DNA of 56,590 nucleotides, from NCBI GenBank assembly GCA_002698985.1, contig PAAY01000007.1, forward strand, positions 1 to 56,590, read 5' to 3'. The notes beneath the pieces were generated by a model. That model was not told where the DNA came from, searched no databases, and saw nothing but the letters and a program-made list of their open reading frames with translations. The DNA is from Saprospirales bacterium (GTDB taxonomy: Bacteria; Bacteroidota; Bacteroidia; Chitinophagales; Saprospiraceae). The position numbers and the translations under genes were made by a program. Positions 1 through 8,267 of the stretch are shown here, piece after piece. Position 1 is the first letter of the stretch. Each line of letters begins with the position of its first letter.

Positions 1-1
1 C

Positions 2-70
2 GGAGATTATATGAAACGCCCCTCGCCGTTTTCCCTGGACGGTGACGACGAAGGGCAATTTGTTAATTAA
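2..70 (+). CDS. 3' end of an upstream gene (partial)
   Basis: One frame is open from the left edge of the window to a TAA at 68-70, which would give the last 22 residues of a protein ending in ...DDEGQFVN. The tail is acidic and shows no recognisable domain. It ends 14 bases before the next ATG and lies on the same strand, as expected if the two genes are co-transcribed. With so little sequence the frame could be open by chance. Confidence 0.4.
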   Translation, partial: GDYMKRPSPFSLDGDDEGQFVN

Positions 71-84
71 AACAGTACAAAGCT

Positions 85-1476
85 ATGAAAAGGAATTCTT
101 TTCTCAGACCGATTATTGCGTTCACTTTACTTGCGATTTTGATGATGCCAAGTTGTACCAAGGATTTCACCACTGAATCATTACCGGGAATTCAATTCTC
201 GAACTCCCCTCCTGTCTGCAACTTCTCAGTTGAGGAATTTAGCGTCTTTGGAGAGTCGTTCTCTTATTACCTTGAAAACAGTTTTGGCTATTACTCACCG
301 GACTCAATGATCAGGGAATTTCTCCCTACCGAACTGCAAGACACCTTCAACATCGTTTACGATGATCTGGAAACTGCTATGTCGGGTATGGACCTGAATT
401 CAAGGCTCAATTACCTGTTATCCAACGGACTATCAAGTGTCAATTTCAATGCAGCCTATCTTGAAATCGCCAATACCGTAACAAACGGAATTGCCGCTCA
501 GGAAGGACTGGACATTATAAAGTTACGGGTACAGTCGCTGGAGCCGGGAATTGAATCAAGTACAAAGCTGACTTGCGATGAAAAAGAGATTCTCAGAGCA
601 ATGTCAGAATACGTCAAAAGCTCTTTGGATTACCTGACCAATATTTGGGGTACAAACGGCGAGCGTTACCAACTCTTTGACGGTCGCCCCATTGAAGATC
701 GGGGCTGTGGTTTCTGGACCGAACTCGGATGTTTTTTGGGTGGCGTACTGGAAGGATGGACAACGGCAACGGGTGTAATCGGTATCATTAAAAATGTCGC
801 CGGTGACCTGGGAATTTCCGTTGTTACAACGACCATTCAAAACGCATCCATTTACATAGCCGCTGCCAAGATCACCTATGCCATCATCTTTGCCATTCTC
901 AAAGACTGCTGCCCAGTGGATTGCGATGTCCCCATGGGTGCCTCACTCAGATTTACTGGGTGCGAGTCTGCAGTTTACAAAGCCTATGGATATGGGGATG
1001 ATGTGGTGACTTTGGATTGGGACAATGATGGTGGTATACCAAGCTTTATAACCACGATGGCTCCGCATGAAGTAGAGATAACCCAATTACCGCTTTTTAC
1101 TTTAGTACAAACTACCTGGACTACTCACTGTGCTGAAAATGGGAGTGAAAATAATTCTCTTAATCCATTCCATAGAGATCTACGAACACTTGCAGGTGCT
1201 TTTGGAGGCATTGCGGTAACAGGACCCAAGGCTGTAGATCCACCCTCGCAGCACACATACACGTATTGCAACACGGACATTTCACTCAATGCCAACATGA
1301 ACTTTCAGTGGTTTGTCCAGAATGGTACCATTGTTAACAACTACGGCCATTGCATCGAAGTACTCTGGGATGCAGACATGACCGAAGGGCAGGTACAGCT
1401 ACAGGCCCGCAACAACTGCTCTAACGCACAGCAATTGTTCGTGCTGAATGTGACGGATGGTGGCCCAATTCCATGA
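85..1476 (+). CDS. Predicted lipoprotein with C-terminal PKD-like domain
   Basis: This is a 463-residue exported protein. The first 24 residues form a signal peptide with a hydrophobic core and a lipobox-like end (MMPSC, Cys24), so outer-membrane lipidation is likely. Residues about 60-200 look helical. A Gly/Ile-rich hydrophobic stretch follows at about 215-275, just before a cysteine cluster (DCCPVDC). The last 75 residues (YCNTDISLNANMNFQW, then IEVLWD and VQLQARNNC) resemble PKD-like beta-sandwich domains common in Bacteroidota surface proteins. No catalytic motif is visible. It is the first of three consecutive plus-strand genes for small exported proteins, and it is followed by its own terminator, so it may be a separate unit. 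Function unknown. Confidence 0.85.
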   Translation: MKRNSFLRPIIAFTLLAILMMPSCTKDFTTESLPGIQFSNSPPVCNFSVEEFSVFGESFSYYLENSFGYYSPDSMIREFLPTELQDTFNIVYDDLETAMSGMDLNSRLNYLLSNGLSSVNFNAAYLEIANTVTNGIAAQEGLDIIKLRVQSLEPGIESSTKLTCDEKEILRAMSEYVKSSLDYLTNIWGTNGERYQLFDGRPIEDRGCGFWTELGCFLGGVLEGWTTATGVIGIIKNVAGDLGISVVTTTIQNASIYIAAAKITYAIIFAILKDCCPVDCDVPMGASLRFTGCESAVYKAYGYGDDVVTLDWDNDGGIPSFITTMAPHEVEITQLPLFTLVQTTWTTHCAENGSENNSLNPFHRDLRTLAGAFGGIAVTGPKAVDPPSQHTYTYCNTDISLNANMNFQWFVQNGTIVNNYGHCIEVLWDADMTEGQVQLQARNNCSNAQQLFVLNVTDGGPIP

Positions 1477-1498
1477 TTTCATTCGAATCACATGCATT

Positions 1499-1541
1499 AC
1501 CGGAGGTGCCTCAAAAATAACTGACCGGCACCTCCGGTTTT
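1499..1541 (+). terminator. Rho-independent terminator
   Basis: A 12-bp perfect stem (ACCGGAGGTGCC paired with GGCACCTCCGGT) with a 16-base loop is followed by TTT. It starts 22 bases after the stop of the preceding lipoprotein gene and ends just before the next gene. Confidence 0.8.
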
Positions 1542-1556
1542 CCAAAATCAAATGAT

Positions 1557-2327
1557 ATGAAAAAGTTACTTATCATCATCGCAGCATTGGTCATCTCAAA
1601 TTCCTGCCAAAAAGATGACTACCTCGAATTTTATGACTTGAAATACGAATGCACTAAATCCATGAAATTTTCCTGCGAGGGGATCACTTCAGATCAATAC
1701 TTTAAAGGAATAATAAATGGAAAAGAATTTTGCGTCTCACATGGTAACAAGTATAAGGACCTTACTGGTTTTTACACCGGAGGAACTACAACGTCGCCTT
1801 TTGAGTTTGACCCAAGTGAGTTTGGTAGGGTAGGATTGGTGTTTAAATTTGAACCTGAAGTAAACCAAAATCCAACAACCATTTGCGACGGCGTTGACAT
1901 GTCTTCCGTTCCATCCATCAATTTATGGTCACCATACGTAATTGACAGCACAATACCTCCCATGAAACAATTAATGGATGAATTCATTAGTATCGGAGAA
2001 AAAAAATTCTGGACAAAAGACGATTCGAATGGATTTAGATTTTTCATCAACTGGACTTGCGGGGACACGACCTACTACGAAGGATTTGACCGAAGAACCG
2101 ATTGCATACAAGGGGGCTTTGGCACAGGCGGAAAGAAGCTAAACCCCCAAAAAAACAGAATTGTAATTTCTGATTTACATATCACCGAAACTCCAGATTT
2201 CTATATTTACGACATCACATTCGAAATAAATGCAGAGCTTTTTTCTACAGATAAATATAGAAACACCTATCACTACGGTCAGTTAGAAGACGGCATCTTC
2301 AAGCACCGGGCTTTTGTGGAGAAATAG
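1557..2327 (+). CDS. Predicted small lipoprotein
   Basis: This 256-residue protein begins with MKKLLIIIAALVISNSC, a typical lipoprotein signal with Cys17 as the likely lipidation site. The mature part is polar with scattered cysteines and short beta-like segments and matches no family I recognise. The start is the first ATG after a terminator, 15 bases downstream. The next gene begins 2 bases after the stop, which suggests translational coupling and a shared role. It may belong to the many lineage-specific Bacteroidota lipoproteins; function unknown. Confidence 0.85.
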   Translation: MKKLLIIIAALVISNSCQKDDYLEFYDLKYECTKSMKFSCEGITSDQYFKGIINGKEFCVSHGNKYKDLTGFYTGGTTTSPFEFDPSEFGRVGLVFKFEPEVNQNPTTICDGVDMSSVPSINLWSPYVIDSTIPPMKQLMDEFISIGEKKFWTKDDSNGFRFFINWTCGDTTYYEGFDRRTDCIQGGFGTGGKKLNPQKNRIVISDLHITETPDFYIYDITFEINAELFSTDKYRNTYHYGQLEDGIFKHRAFVEK

Positions 2328-2329
2328 AA

Positions 2330-2848
2330 ATGCAAAAAATTTCCAATGATATGAGAACCATTGTCCTTCTTTCGATCATTTGCTTTTCCGGCCTGTTCAC
2401 TCAAAAAACAGTTGCACAAGACACCATCAAATTGGTGGAATATCCACTCAAGTCCGTGAGTATCTCCCCATTGATGTTGGCTGATGGACCTTCGCTTTAT
2501 TTTTATCAACTGGGCACGGAAGGGGAGGTAAAGCCCGTTGGATACCGGGGTAAAAACCTGGCACATCTTTTCAAACAATATCCGGACGCTCACAGCCGCT
2601 ACAAGAAATCGAGAGGAGCCTCGGTAACGGCTTCCATTCTGACCTATATCGGTTTGCTGGGCTTTATCAGCACCTTTCATACCGGACGTGAAGAATTCAT
2701 CAGGGAGCACGGCGACAACCTTCGAAATACAGGTCTTATGATCACCCTTGGCGGCCTACTCAGCGGCCAGCTTTTTGATAATCTTTCCCGTAAAAACTTC
2801 AGAAAAGCAGTCCGGAATTACAACGACGCATTGTTGGGGAGAAAGTAA
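2330..2848 (+). CDS. Secreted or periplasmic hypothetical protein
   Basis: This is a 172-residue protein with an N-terminal signal peptide ending near TVAQ/D. An in-frame ATG at 2351 (MRTIVLLS) would give a shorter, more usual signal peptide; the upstream ATG was kept because it is only 2 bases from the preceding stop. A central hydrophobic segment (ASILTYIGLLGFIS) and a second one (GLMITLGGLLSG) could be membrane helices or buried segments. No family is recognised. It ends 3 bases before the converging methyltransferase gene, with no terminator hairpin in the gap. Confidence 0.75.
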   Translation: MQKISNDMRTIVLLSIICFSGLFTQKTVAQDTIKLVEYPLKSVSISPLMLADGPSLYFYQLGTEGEVKPVGYRGKNLAHLFKQYPDAHSRYKKSRGASVTASILTYIGLLGFISTFHTGREEFIREHGDNLRNTGLMITLGGLLSGQLFDNLSRKNFRKAVRNYNDALLGRK

Positions 2849-2851
2849 GCT

Positions 2852-3511
2852 TCACCCTTCCCTCCTCCACACCCCATACACATAAGGCCGTGGCTCACCG
2901 GAGGGCGTGTGGTGGGTAAAGTCAAAAGAAGAAATCAACTCGAATTCCGGACCCAGGGATTTGGAGAGCATTTCGGCATTGTAGTTCATCACGGGCAGGC
3001 CACTGCACATTTTGGCGCCCTGCAGGTTGAACGCAGCGAGGAGGGCATGGCCGCCGGGTGCCAGCATTTCCCGAAGGAGGTCAAAATAAGCCTGCCTGTC
3101 TTCTTCGTCAACGAAAAAATGGAGCACGGCCCGGTCCTGCCAAAACTGCACGGGTGCAAAACCGGGCAGAAGCTTTGGCCGGAGCAGGTCATCCACCACG
3201 AAGGTCACCTTGCCACGTGCCTTTTCACCGAGGCGCTTTTTCAACAGGCAGAGCGCCTGGCTGCTGATGTCCGTGGCGATGATATCATTGAAACCTTGCT
3301 CCAGCAGGCAGTCCGCCAGACGGGAGGTGCCGGCGCCTGCAATGAGCAGCCTGCCGTTTTTGTTGGTACCTATGGTATTTATCAGGTCCAGTGAAGGTTT
3401 GGGCATCGCTTCGTACCAGCCCAGTTTTTCCTCCTCACTCCCTTCGTAAATCCGCTCCCAGTGCCTTCTCTGGCTAATACGATTCATGTCAGCATCATTT
3501 ATTGTCGGCAA
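2852..3511 (-). CDS. Class I SAM-dependent methyltransferase
   Basis: This 219-residue soluble protein has a Rossmann-type SAM-binding core: motif I LLIAGAGTSRLAD (residues about 55-67), an acidic residue after strand 2 (IATDIS, about 80) and FVVDDLL (about 104). The layout WERIYEGSEEEKLGWYE at the N-terminus resembles the thiopurine-methyltransferase-like and EEF1A-lysine-methyltransferase-like small enzymes. The substrate cannot be read from the sequence. The gene is divergent from an ArsR-rhodanese regulator and a major facilitator pump and shares their 76-bp AT-rich control region. Inference: it may methylate a small toxic compound, sulfur species or metalloid that the pump exports. Confidence 0.85.
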   Translation of the reverse strand: MPTINDADMNRISQRRHWERIYEGSEEEKLGWYEAMPKPSLDLINTIGTNKNGRLLIAGAGTSRLADCLLEQGFNDIIATDISSQALCLLKKRLGEKARGKVTFVVDDLLRPKLLPGFAPVQFWQDRAVLHFFVDEEDRQAYFDLLREMLAPGGHALLAAFNLQGAKMCSGLPVMNYNAEMLSKSLGPEFELISSFDFTHHTPSGEPRPYVYGVWRREG

Positions 3512-3530
3512 AAATGCAATAATTCAACTA

Positions 3531-3548
3531 TTCAATTAAATTATTGAA
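3531..3548. promoter_or_regulatory. Candidate ArsR-type operator
   Basis: A perfect 6-6-6 dyad, TTCAAT-TAAATT-ATTGAA, lies in the AT-rich spacer between the divergent methyltransferase and ArsR-rhodanese genes, 8 bases upstream of a TAAATTTG box. A further TTCAA half-site precedes it. ArsR/SmtB repressors typically bind such AT-rich dyads over promoters, so autoregulation and control of both arms is likely. This is inference from position and symmetry. Confidence 0.55.
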
Positions 3549-3556
3549 CAGATAAT

Positions 3557-3564
3557 TAAATTTG
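3557..3564 (+). promoter_or_regulatory. Bacteroidota -7 box (TAAATTTG)
   Basis: TAAATTTG fits the Bacteroidota TAnnTTTG consensus and sits 24 bases before the ArsR-rhodanese start. No clear TTG -33 element is present at the usual distance; the candidate operator fills that space. Confidence 0.45.
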
Positions 3565-3587
3565 ACCGACGAAAAAAAGACAGTGCG

Positions 3588-4220
3588 ATGACTTCAAGGG
3601 AAATGAAGAACGAGGTGTACAGCACGATAGCCGGCATAGCCAAAGCCTTTTCTAACCCCAACCGGCTGGAAATTCTGGACCTGCTCAGCAACGGCGAAAA
3701 ATCGGTGGAAGAAGTGGCGGCACAAACTGCCATTAGTTTTGCAAATGCCTCTCAGCACCTGCAAGTGCTGAAAAAGGCCCGCCTGGTGCGCCTTCGCAAA
3801 GATGGGAACAAGGTGATCTATTCCCTGGCAAACCGCAAAGTTGCCGAAGCGTGGACTGCCATCAAGAACCTGGCAGAAACAGTTGAACCTACCATCGGCC
3901 TTACGCTGCAACAGTACCGGCGGGCCCGGCAAACGGACCAGAGTATCTGCCTCACAGAGTTGGACTCAGCGAGGTACCAGTTGCTGGATGTGCGGCCAGC
4001 CGGAGAATACCACTACGCACACCTGCCCGGTGCCCTGTCCATTCCGGTAAATGAGCTCGAATTGCGCTTGGCAGAATTGCCGAAGGAAAAAACCATTGTG
4101 GCCTATTGCAGGGGGACCTACTGCACCATGGCCGATGCAGCCGTGCAACTGCTCCGGTCACGTGGCTTCAATGCCGTGCGGCTGGAAGAAAGCCCTGCGG
4201 ATGCGAGCAATCCAGCCTGA
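3588..4220 (+). CDS. ArsR-family regulator fused to a rhodanese domain
   Basis: Residues about 10-95 form an ArsR/SmtB winged helix: NRLEILDLLSNGEKSVEEVA, the recognition helix region SFANASQHLQVLKKARLV, then the wing RLRKDGNKVIYSL. The usual ELCV(C)DLC metal-binding cysteines of this helix are absent. Residues about 120-203 form a rhodanese domain with QLLDVRPAGEY and an active-site loop CRGTYC (Cys174, Cys179). A sensor thiol in the rhodanese half is therefore the likely input, for example sulfane sulfur or a metalloid; this is inference. The gene is divergent from a methyltransferase and is followed 18 bases later by an MFS transporter that it probably controls. Confidence 0.93.
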   Translation: MTSREMKNEVYSTIAGIAKAFSNPNRLEILDLLSNGEKSVEEVAAQTAISFANASQHLQVLKKARLVRLRKDGNKVIYSLANRKVAEAWTAIKNLAETVEPTIGLTLQQYRRARQTDQSICLTELDSARYQLLDVRPAGEYHYAHLPGALSIPVNELELRLAELPKEKTIVAYCRGTYCTMADAAVQLLRSRGFNAVRLEESPADASNPA

Positions 4221-4238
4221 ATTTAGAAACCTGAACCA

Positions 4239-5453
4239 TTGAAATCTATTCAGCTCGGCCTTCGTCAAAACTGGCGGCAGTTTGCACTGCTGGTCGTCGT
4301 CAATGCCTTTGTGGGTGGCATGGTGGGGCTTGAGCGGACGATTTTGCCGGAGCTGGCTGAGCAGGAATTCGGCCTGGCGGCCAAAACGGCCATCCTTTCC
4401 TTCATCGTTGTTTTTGGAATCACAAAAGCCATTGCGAACTATTACACCGGAGCGCTGGCCAATCGGTTTGGCCGGAAGAACCTCCTTTTGGCTGGCTGGC
4501 TGTTGGCGCTGCCCATCCCGCTGTTGCTGATCTATGCACCCAACTGGCAGTGGATCATCTTCGCCAATGCGCTTTTGGGCGTGCACCAGGGTCTGTGCTG
4601 GTCCAGCACTGTGGTGATGAAAATTGACCTGGTGGGCGAGAAAGACCGTGGACTGGCTATGGGGCTCAATGAAGCCTCAGGCTACCTGGCCGTTGGCGCC
4701 GTGGCTTTTGCAACGGGCTGGGTGGCAGCGGAATACGGCCTGCGACCTTGGCCCTTTTACATTGGTTTGGCACTGGCTGTGGCAGGGCTGTTGAGCACCT
4801 GGCTCTTCGTGAAAGACACCCGTCACCATGTGGCTGTGGAGACCCGACAAAGCTCCACCGGCAAATTGAAAAACATCTTCCGGGAAACCACCTGGACCAA
4901 CCCCAATCTCGGCTCCATCACCCAGGCCGGGCTGGTCAATAACCTGAACGACGGCATGGTGTGGGGCCTGCTGCCCATGCTGCTGGCCGCCAAAAACTTC
5001 AGCCTGGAACAAATCGGTGTGGTGGCCTCGGTCTATCCGGCGGTGTGGGGCCTGGGGCAACTCATTACCGGCAAGCTGGCCGATATTTTTCCGAAGAAAA
5101 AAATGCTGTTCTGGGGAATGCTGCTGCAGGCAGTGGCTCTTTTTCTTTTCGTTCCGGCAAGTTCGTACACCGCCTACATCCTCCTTTCAGGCCTTTTGGG
5201 CCTTGGAACCGCCATCGTCTACCCCACCTTTCTGGCGGCTATTGCTGACTACACCCACCCGCAACAAAGGGCCAAAAGCATCGGTGTTTTCCGGCTCTGG
5301 CGTGACTTGGGCTATGCCATCGGCGCCCTGCTCACCGGCATCATCGCCGATGCCTTCGGCCTGCTGGTACCGGTCATCGTGATCGGCGCATTGACGCTGG
5401 TTTCGGCGCTGGTGATTGGAGTGAGGATGAAGGGGGAGGATTTGAGGATTTGA
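4239..5453 (+). CDS. Major facilitator superfamily transporter
   Basis: This 404-residue membrane protein has about 12 hydrophobic helices in two halves. The loop after helix 2 carries GALANRFGRKNLLLAG, the MFS motif A (G-x-x-x-D/N-R-x-G-R-K/R), and the second half has the echo GKLADIFPKKKML. The start is taken as TTG at 4239 because no suitable ATG lies upstream of helix 1; an internal ATG would cut into that helix. It is 18 bases downstream of the ArsR-rhodanese gene, so it is probably the regulated export pump of that unit. The last residues (GEDLRI-stop) are encoded by the first unit of a GAGGATTTGA repeat tract. Confidence 0.9.
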   Translation: MKSIQLGLRQNWRQFALLVVVNAFVGGMVGLERTILPELAEQEFGLAAKTAILSFIVVFGITKAIANYYTGALANRFGRKNLLLAGWLLALPIPLLLIYAPNWQWIIFANALLGVHQGLCWSSTVVMKIDLVGEKDRGLAMGLNEASGYLAVGAVAFATGWVAAEYGLRPWPFYIGLALAVAGLLSTWLFVKDTRHHVAVETRQSSTGKLKNIFRETTWTNPNLGSITQAGLVNNLNDGMVWGLLPMLLAAKNFSLEQIGVVASVYPAVWGLGQLITGKLADIFPKKKMLFWGMLLQAVALFLFVPASSYTAYILLSGLLGLGTAIVYPTFLAAIADYTHPQQRAKSIGVFRLWRDLGYAIGALLTGIIADAFGLLVPVIVIGALTLVSALVIGVRMKGEDLRI

Positions 5454-5474
5454 GGATCTGAGGATCTGAGGATC

Positions 5475-5670
5475 TGAGTGCACTGCAAAAAGTGTTTTCC
5501 TCGTCGAAAAATGTGATTTTTTCTTTTCAAAAGTCGGACGGAGTCCGACAAGATGTGGTCCCGGACAGAGTCCGGAACCAGCGTGTTTGCTGGCGCCGGA
5601 CTCTGTCCGGCAGATAAATGGTTGAAATTCCAAATGGAATTAGTCAATCGGACTTTTTGCAGTGCGCTCA
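5475..5670. repeat. TIR element, copy 1 (196 bp)
   Basis: The element is bounded by 19-bp terminal inverted repeats, TGAGTGCACTGCAAAAAGT at 5475-5493 and its complement at 5652-5670, with one mismatch. Inside are a mini-hairpin (GTCGGAC/GTCCGAC, 5533-5549) and a 15-bp perfect stem (5561-5575 with 5596-5610) capped by CCAGC...GCTGG. GGATC occurs on both flanks, possibly a 5-bp target duplication, but GGATCTGAG is also the local tandem repeat. No ORF of note is inside, so it would have to be mobilised in trans, if at all. A related element lies at 23741-23990. Confidence 0.8.
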
Positions 5671-5832
5671 GGATCTGAGCATTCTACTCCTGACAGCAAT
5701 AGGCGTACTGTCAGGAGTGGGGGCTTCACTCTCAAAGCCCACGGTGCAGGAGTTCCAAATCTTGTCCGACTTCAATCCACCTATGTTATGTGTGAAGAAA
5801 CAACTTCCTGCTATTGCCTATGAAAACGCTGC

Positions 5833-5889
5833 GGCTCGTCACGAGCTCTGCTCGTTGACGCACCTAAGCAGCGGCCTCTGGCCGCCTCC
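5833..5889 (+). repeat. Double-hairpin repeat, copy 1
   Basis: Two adjoining stem-loops: CGTCA-CGAGC closing on GCTCG-TTGACG, then GCGGCC-TCT-GGCCGC. The same 57-bp arrangement recurs at 17335-17391 (same orientation) and, inverted, at 19714-19769 and 24098-24154. Together with the TIR element and GAGGATCTGAG tract it accounts for most of the 520-bp spacer 5454-5976; the rest shows no gene. Confidence 0.8.
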
Positions 5890-5976
5890 AGGACTTGTTG
5901 CAAAGAAATCTATCTTCCAATCCCGTCCAGCTGCCTCTGTTCTTCAATTCTTCAAATCCTCAAATCCTCAACAACC

Positions 5977-6450
5977 TCATTTTCTTCTGAAAATAAGCGC
6001 CACCACGGCTGAGGTGAAAGCCCCCATTACCAGGCCCATGAGCACACTCTGGACGATGTAGCTCTTGAGGTTGAAATAGGCTTCCAGTTGCTCCTTTGGA
6101 GCAATGTTGTGCTCCACGGCATAATTGATGGCATTCTGAAAATAATCCGGGGTGATAAAGGTGTGGGTCAGCCATTGCGCCAGCGGCGCTAACAAAACAA
6201 CAATCACAGTGACCCGCATTCCGAACATGAAGCCCTGTTTCCAGGTCATCAGTCCGCCCAGTTTTTTGCGGTGCTCCACCATGCCCAGGGCATAAATGAC
6301 GACGGGAATGAAAATGAACAGGTTGGTGTATTTGGGATGGTCGGCAATCGCCACATCGTGCCAGCCCATGGCTTTTTCAAAGACCATCCAGAGCAGGGTA
6401 GCCACCGTGAAGATGATGGCCCATTTGAGTTCGGTTTTGTATTTCTGCAT
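5977..6450 (-). CDS. DUF4199 family membrane protein
   Basis: This 157-residue protein has four predicted membrane helices (about residues 8-26, 44-60, 74-94 and 133-152) and matches the Bacteroidota DUF4199 pattern: an opening KWAIIFTVATLLWMVFEK, a second helix ending in a charged HRKKLGG loop, then MTWKQGFMFGM and a long amphipathic stretch with NYAVEHN before the last helix. The family has no known function. It lies downstream of the oxidoreductase gene on the same strand; the 267-bp spacer between them is filled by an array of mini-hairpins ending 11 bases before this start. Confidence 0.88.
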   Translation of the reverse strand: MQKYKTELKWAIIFTVATLLWMVFEKAMGWHDVAIADHPKYTNLFIFIPVVIYALGMVEHRKKLGGLMTWKQGFMFGMRVTVIVVLLAPLAQWLTHTFITPDYFQNAINYAVEHNIAPKEQLEAYFNLKSYIVQSVLMGLVMGAFTSAVVALIFRRK

Positions 6451-6461
6451 TTGTCAAGATT

Positions 6462-6560
6462 GTTTATCTGCCTTCGGCAGGTTTAATCGCCTGCGGCGGG
6501 TTTAATCGCCTGCGGCGGGTTTAATCACCTTCGGTGAGTTTAATTCGCCTGCGGCGAAGT
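6462..6560 (-). repeat. Mini-hairpin array, type A (5 units)
   Basis: Five units with a period of mostly 19 bp share a GTTTAATC spacer and a hairpin of 4-6 bp with a 3-base loop: CTGCC-TTC-GGCAG, CGCC-TGC-GGCG (twice), CACC-TTC-GGTG and TTCGCC-TGC-GGCGAA. Stem sequences differ but each unit pairs fully, so the changes are compensated. It lies in the spacer upstream of the DUF4199 gene. Confidence 0.9.
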
Positions 6561-6565
6561 TTATA

Positions 6566-6717
6566 TCTAAACATGGCGAAGCCATCTAAACATGACGAAG
6601 CCATTTAAACATGACGAAGTCATCTAAACATGGCAAAGCCATTTAAACATGGCAAAGCCATTTAAACATGACGAAGTCATCTAAACACGGCAAAGCCATC
6701 TAAACACGGCGAAGCCG
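6566..6717 (-). repeat. Mini-hairpin array, type B (8 units of 19 bp)
   Basis: Eight exact 19-bp units follow the pattern TYTAAACAYGRCRAAGYCR. Each holds a 5-bp stem around a 3-base loop, such as ATGGC-GAA-GCCAT or ATGAC-GAA-GTCAT. The three units that mismatch on the plus strand (C with A) pair by G-U wobble in minus-strand RNA. The array abuts the stop codon of the oxidoreductase gene at 6718-6720, and the last unit's continuation supplies it. Confidence 0.93.
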
Positions 6718-8154
6718 TCACAAGCTCCATCCTTTGCGGTATTCCCTTTTCACCCAGGCGTTGGCGGGATCGAAGTTGGTGACTTTCATGTTGTCGCCAT
6801 CCCATTGCAGGCGGATGCGGCCGGGGTACTCGTAGGGTGCCCAGTCGCCGGGCTTTTTGCCGGGTTTGAGGCGCTTCATGTTGAAACAGCGCACGGCCAG
6901 GTTACCCATGAGCACCATTTCGGTGAAGGGGCCGGCGTAGTCGAAACTGGAAGTGGTGGGCGTACCGTGCAGGATGCCGTTGATCCAGTTCATCTGGTGG
7001 CTTTCCTTGATGCGGGGCAGGGTTGGCTCCGGCTTTTGGAAATACTTATTCACTTTCGTTGGCAAGAGGGTGGGATTGCTGCCGAAGATGCCACACATCA
7101 TTTTCCCTTTGGAACCTTCGAAGAGGATGCCACCGTCCCACTCACCGAAAGGTTCGTTGGGACCCAGCTCTTCAGGGCGTGCGGGCTGTATGCCGCCGTC
7201 GTACCAGATGATCTCCACGGGTGGCATTTCTCCCCGTTCCGGAAAATAGATGTGCACCTTGCTGGCCGGCGGGCAGGAGTCTTTGTAGTCAGCCTCGAAG
7301 AAATCGCCCGACCAGACCTGGGCAGCGCTGGCCTCGGCAGCCACCGGGTATTTTAGCCGAAGGGCCTTGAAAGGCGAGTCGAGAAAATGGCAGCCCATAT
7401 CGCCCAGTGCGCCTGTGCCGAAATCCCACCAGCCGCGCCATTTGAAGGGCAGGTAGTTGGGGTTGTAGTCCCGGTACGGAGCGGGGCCGAGCCAGAGGTC
7501 CCAGTCGAGTTCTTTGGGCACCTCGTGCTTGCCGGTGGGAGTGGGCACACCCTGCGGCCACACGGGGCGGTTGGTCCACACATGCACCTTGGTAACGTCG
7601 CCAATGATGCCGGCATCGATGATCTCCTGGGTTTCCCGGATGCCGTCCATGCTGCTGCCCTGGTTGCCCATCTGAGTCACCACCTTGTATTTGGCGGCGG
7701 CCTCGGTCAGCATGCGGGCTTCGTAAATATCGTGGGTCAGTGGTTTTTCCACATATACGTGCTTGCCCAGTTGCATGGCGGCCATGGCGGCCACGGCGTG
7801 CACGTGGTCGGGTGTGGCCACCGTCACGGCGTCTATATCTTTTTGCTTGTCCAGCATTTCCCTGAAATCCTTGTAGCGGGCAGCTTTGTCGTAGCGCTTG
7901 TAGGTATCGGCGGCGCGGCGGTCGTCCACATCGCAGAGAGCTACGATGTTCTGACTTTCCAGGGCCCGGAGTACAGAAGCTCCACGCCCGCCAACGCCGA
8001 TGCCGGCGATGTTCACCTTATCGCTTGGTGGCGTGTAGCCCCGGCCCAGCACATAGCGGGGCACAATCATAAGGCCGGTGGCGGCCAGGGTAGTTTGTTT
8101 TACGAATTTCCGGCGACCGGATTCTTTCCTGGGATGCTGGTCATTTGCTGACAT
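6718..8154 (-). CDS. Tat-exported Gfo/Idh/MocA family oxidoreductase
   Basis: The start at 8154 gives 478 residues with a twin-arginine signal (GRRKFVKQ, Arg14-Arg15, then a short hydrophobic region), typical of periplasmic members of this family. A TTG/ATG 60 bases upstream would only add residues before the signal. The NAD(P) Rossmann fold is marked by [10 protein letters not shown] (about 50-58) and CDVD at the end of strand 2; the active-site EKP motif is at 136-138 (YVEKPLTHD). The C-terminal half has the family's beta-sheet dimer domain with WDLWLGPAP and the [14 protein letters not shown] segment. Substrate is probably a sugar or inositol derivative; it cannot be specified. Its stop codon is contributed by the adjoining repeat array. 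Confidence 0.93.
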   Translation of the reverse strand: MSANDQHPRKESGRRKFVKQTTLAATGLMIVPRYVLGRGYTPPSDKVNIAGIGVGGRGASVLRALESQNIVALCDVDDRRAADTYKRYDKAARYKDFREMLDKQKDIDAVTVATPDHVHAVAAMAAMQLGKHVYVEKPLTHDIYEARMLTEAAAKYKVVTQMGNQGSSMDGIRETQEIIDAGIIGDVTKVHVWTNRPVWPQGVPTPTGKHEVPKELDWDLWLGPAPYRDYNPNYLPFKWRGWWDFGTGALGDMGCHFLDSPFKALRLKYPVAAEASAAQVWSGDFFEADYKDSCPPASKVHIYFPERGEMPPVEIIWYDGGIQPARPEELGPNEPFGEWDGGILFEGSKGKMMCGIFGSNPTLLPTKVNKYFQKPEPTLPRIKESHQMNWINGILHGTPTTSSFDYAGPFTEMVLMGNLAVRCFNMKRLKPGKKPGDWAPYEYPGRIRLQWDGDNMKVTNFDPANAWVKREYRKGWSL

Positions 8155-8267
8155 AATCCTGAATTTTGATGAAAAGGAGTGAACGGACGGCAAAGAATTG
8201 CCAACTTGGGGCAATTTAGAAATTGTGTTTTAGAATCCATGCCCTGACCGCAATTGCTTTTATCAAA

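Noticed and set aside
5470-5675. GGATC as a proven target-site duplication of the TIR element
   Set aside because: GGATCTGAG is itself the local tandem repeat, so matching flanks could arise without insertion; the second copy shows no matching flanks.
5618-6061. 147-residue open frame between MFS and DUF4199
   Set aside because: It crosses the TIR element end, the double-hairpin repeat and part of the DUF4199 gene; the protein is a translation of repeats.
6462-6717. CRISPR-like regular array
   Set aside because: The whole 19-bp period is repeated with no unique spacers, each unit is a hairpin, and no cas gene is present.
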